A stretch of 64,000 nucleotides of DNA, from assembly GCF_017654505.1 (NCBI RefSeq), contig NC_054572.1, forward strand, positions 1,512,864 to 1,576,863, given 5' to 3'. Shown here in pieces: positions 62,387-64,000 of this stretch. Both the position numbers and the translations under genes were made by a program. The notes below the pieces were generated by a model. The model ran no database searches and was not told where the DNA came from. It saw nothing but the letters and a program-made list of their open reading frames with translations. Origin of the DNA: Polyodon spathula. Lineage: Eukaryota > Chordata > Actinopteri > Acipenseriformes > Polyodontidae. Each line of letters starts with the position of its first letter. The first letter of the stretch is position 1.

Positions 62387-64000
62387 CTGTAAAGAAAAAA
62401 AAACATTGATAATCTGCACATTTACACCACAGTTTATACAGTACGGATTTCCAGTTCTTAACTTGGTATCAAAATCACTATCTAGTTACAAATTTTTCAG
62501 GGAATAGGTCTAATTGCGGATTACCAGGTACTGGGTACTAAAAACAACAAACTTCAAATAGCCAGCGACTTACATTTCCAAACTGGTTCTTTAAATCTTC
62601 CAAACTGAAGCCTTTCTTGTTGCACGAAAAGAATCTTCTCTGAAAAAAAAAAAGAGGCAAAACGTAGGTTTAGATTCAAGTAAGAAGCGGGCAGAGCGTG
62701 GCCTGATACGCAGGGATATCCCAGCTTCCTCTGGGCTGTGCAGCCAGCCAGTGACAGAGATGACAGCGAAGAAAAAAACATTCTTCCAAAGTCCCACCAC
62801 TTTCCAATTGTCTGGGTTATAAATAACTGCAAACAATATACTTCTGCTGGTTGAGCAATCCTGTCTGGAGCACTGCTCTGCGTATATAGTCTACAGTTCA
62901 AGGGTGCAATTGGAAATTCAAAAACCTGTCACAGGAACCACAGTAAGGCAGAACCTCCAGCACCAGTGATTCACTTTTGTGGTAACAGCTCAAGGAGTTG
63001 ACCAACACTATTACAAAACACCAACCGCACACAGCTGGATATGAATTAGCATAACCATTTTTCCCACTCGATATTACTGCAAACCTAGGCTTTTTATAAC
63101 AAATATGAATTTTAATATCCAAAATGAGGCATACATTAAATAATCAAGTTGCGACATCCTGATACCTCTGCGTTCTAATGCTGGCTATGTGTAAATATTG
63201 CTGCTTGATTTTATATTTAATATCGCTTTAATATATGATTTAAATGTGCATAACTGACTGGTAATTAACATGCATTTGAACATGCAGAGCTATTAATAAT
63301 TATGGATAATATCACAAATCATAAAGCAATCATTAAACAAAAGTATGCATCATTTATATATTACCCATCAGTAACTGAACTAACTCTGTATGTATCTACA
63401 CTGTAGTAAATTATTGTCGCATTGTTGCATGCACTAATTATAACAAGCTATGATAGGGGAATGGCATTATTGACATTGACAACAATACATGTATTTCAAT
63501 TACTTCGATATCCTGCCAATCAAACTCTGGTTGTGAGTAAGAAGAGGAGGACTACGTCGACGTGCGATGCGTCAGTTGTAACCCATTGGGGAACTTTTTA
63601 AACTGATTGACAAACGAGTAAACTGTGCAGCACGCGTTTCGCTGAATCACGAAATGAATCATGACTGTTTTGGAATTTGAGCGACGGATAGCTAACCAAA
63701 TACTCCTAGCGGGTGTGCACATTAAACAAGGATATTGCTGCTGCAGTACGCCGTGTTATTAATTCCGTTTCACCGCTTCCATTACAGGTACGGGATATTT
63801 AGCTAAACGAACCTGGTAAGGACCAGAGTCATTCATGCTGTTGGTATTTTCAATAACTTTTCAGTTCGTTTTTAGTCGAATTCCATTTTAAATTAAACAG
63901 ATGCTTACACAGCGTTTTAGGGTGTGCTTGAAGTCATGGAGTATTCCTCCTATCATGTCGACAGCAGGGTTGATGGTCACAGAGTCAGTGTGACCCAGAT
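62294..64000 (-). CDS. il10: Interleukin-10, 3' part of gene (exons 3-5), partial at right edge
   Basis: Anti-inflammatory class II helical cytokine, secreted as a dimer that signals through IL10R and STAT3. Minus-strand coding pieces are 63909-64000 (exon 3, 5'-truncated by the window), 62574-62639 (exon 4, 66 nt) and 62294-62386 (exon 5, 93 nt with TAA), all phase 0. The exon 4 and 5 lengths equal those I recall for human IL10. Diagnostic sequence: KAMGELGLFFNYIE (human KAMSEFDIFINYIE) and LQEKGVYK, plus two cysteines six residues apart (end of exon 3 and FFSC in exon 4) matching human C126 and C132. The 82 visible codons give the C-terminal half; signal peptide, exons 1-2 and promoter are outside. 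Position beside mapkapk2 supports il10 rather than IL19/20/24 relatives, as does the C-terminal motif. Confidence 0.94.
62387..62573 (-). other. il10: il10 intron 4
   Basis: 187-nt intron with GT/AG borders and an AT-rich interior; nothing else recognised. Confidence 0.85.
62574..62639 (-). CDS. il10: il10 coding exon 4
   Basis: 22 codons between a poly-T acceptor ending CAG and a GTAAGT donor on the minus strand. It reads RRFFSCNKKGFSLEDLKNQF and aligns without gaps to human [20 protein letters not shown]. The Cys is the partner position of human C132. Longer minus-strand frames across this exon are shifted and not real. Confidence 0.93.
62640..63908 (-). other. il10: il10 intron 3
   Basis: 1269-nt intron, GTAAGC donor and long poly-T acceptor tract. 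AT-rich between 63150 and 63480, more CpGs between 63540 and 63780. No repeat family or extra exon recognised. Confidence 0.8.
63909..64000 (-). CDS. il10: il10 coding exon 3, 3' part (cut by window edge)
   Basis: The last 30 codons of exon 3, ending KHTLKRC before a GTAAGC donor (minus strand). The VTINPAVDMIGGILHDFKHT segment aligns to human IL-10 helix D (VNSLGENLKTLRLRLRRC end). Full length should be about 150 nt, so roughly 60 nt lie beyond position 64000. Confidence 0.88.

Noticed and set aside
62554..62901. 115-codon minus-strand frame over il10 exon 4
   Set aside because: It runs through the intron 3 poly-pyrimidine acceptor in a shifted frame; the correct exon 4 frame aligns to IL-10 without gaps.

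Overview
The window is vertebrate nuclear DNA, most likely from a ray-finned fish. It holds one complete protein gene, mapkapk2 (MK2, plus strand, 6486-46084), and the 3' half of il10 (minus strand, 62294 to beyond the right edge). The two genes converge tail to tail, the same arrangement as MAPKAPK2 and IL10 in human, so this is a conserved immune-signalling neighbourhood. Evidence for a eukaryote: split genes with GT/AG borders and consistent phases, a 25.7-kb first intron, AT-rich noncoding DNA, long microsatellites and decayed transposons. Transposon types (Tc1 fragments, a hAT-like MITE, a LINE tail with a motif I associate with sturgeon, paddlefish and gar) hint at a non-teleost ray-finned fish. 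That is inference.

Layout. 1-6000: upstream intergenic DNA with candidate CTCF, ZNF143 and GC-box sites but no recognisable exon. 6000-6737: GA-rich 5' UTR/promoter area and mapkapk2 exon 1. 6738-32477: intron 1. 32478-32617: exon 2. 32618-42194: intron 2, with a Tc1 transposase pseudogene and a hAT-like MITE. 42195-46084: a compact cluster of exons 3-10. 46085 to about 47750: probable 3' UTR. About 47750-61150: intergenic, with a LINE tail, a Tc1-derived MITE and a tRNA-derived SINE. About 61150-62293: probable il10 3' UTR with AU-rich elements. 62294-64000: il10 exons 5, 4 and the 3' part of exon 3; exons 1-2 and the promoter lie outside.

The ten mapkapk2 exons join into a 391-codon frame with every kinase landmark, the regulatory phosphosites, the nuclear export signal and the basic nuclear localisation/p38-docking tail intact. 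The two genes are functionally linked: in mammals p38-activated MK2 phosphorylates tristetraprolin and so stabilises AU-rich cytokine mRNAs, IL10 among them, and the il10 3' UTR here carries clustered AUUUA motifs.

I found no sign of a wholly new biological system. The items most worth a second look are the MK2/il10 ARE linkage, a perfect 37-bp direct repeat flanking a CpG-richer block in intron 1, a 64-G homopolymer, a small transposon family with perfect 11-bp terminal inverted repeats, and a possible mapkapk2 isoform made by intron 9 retention.
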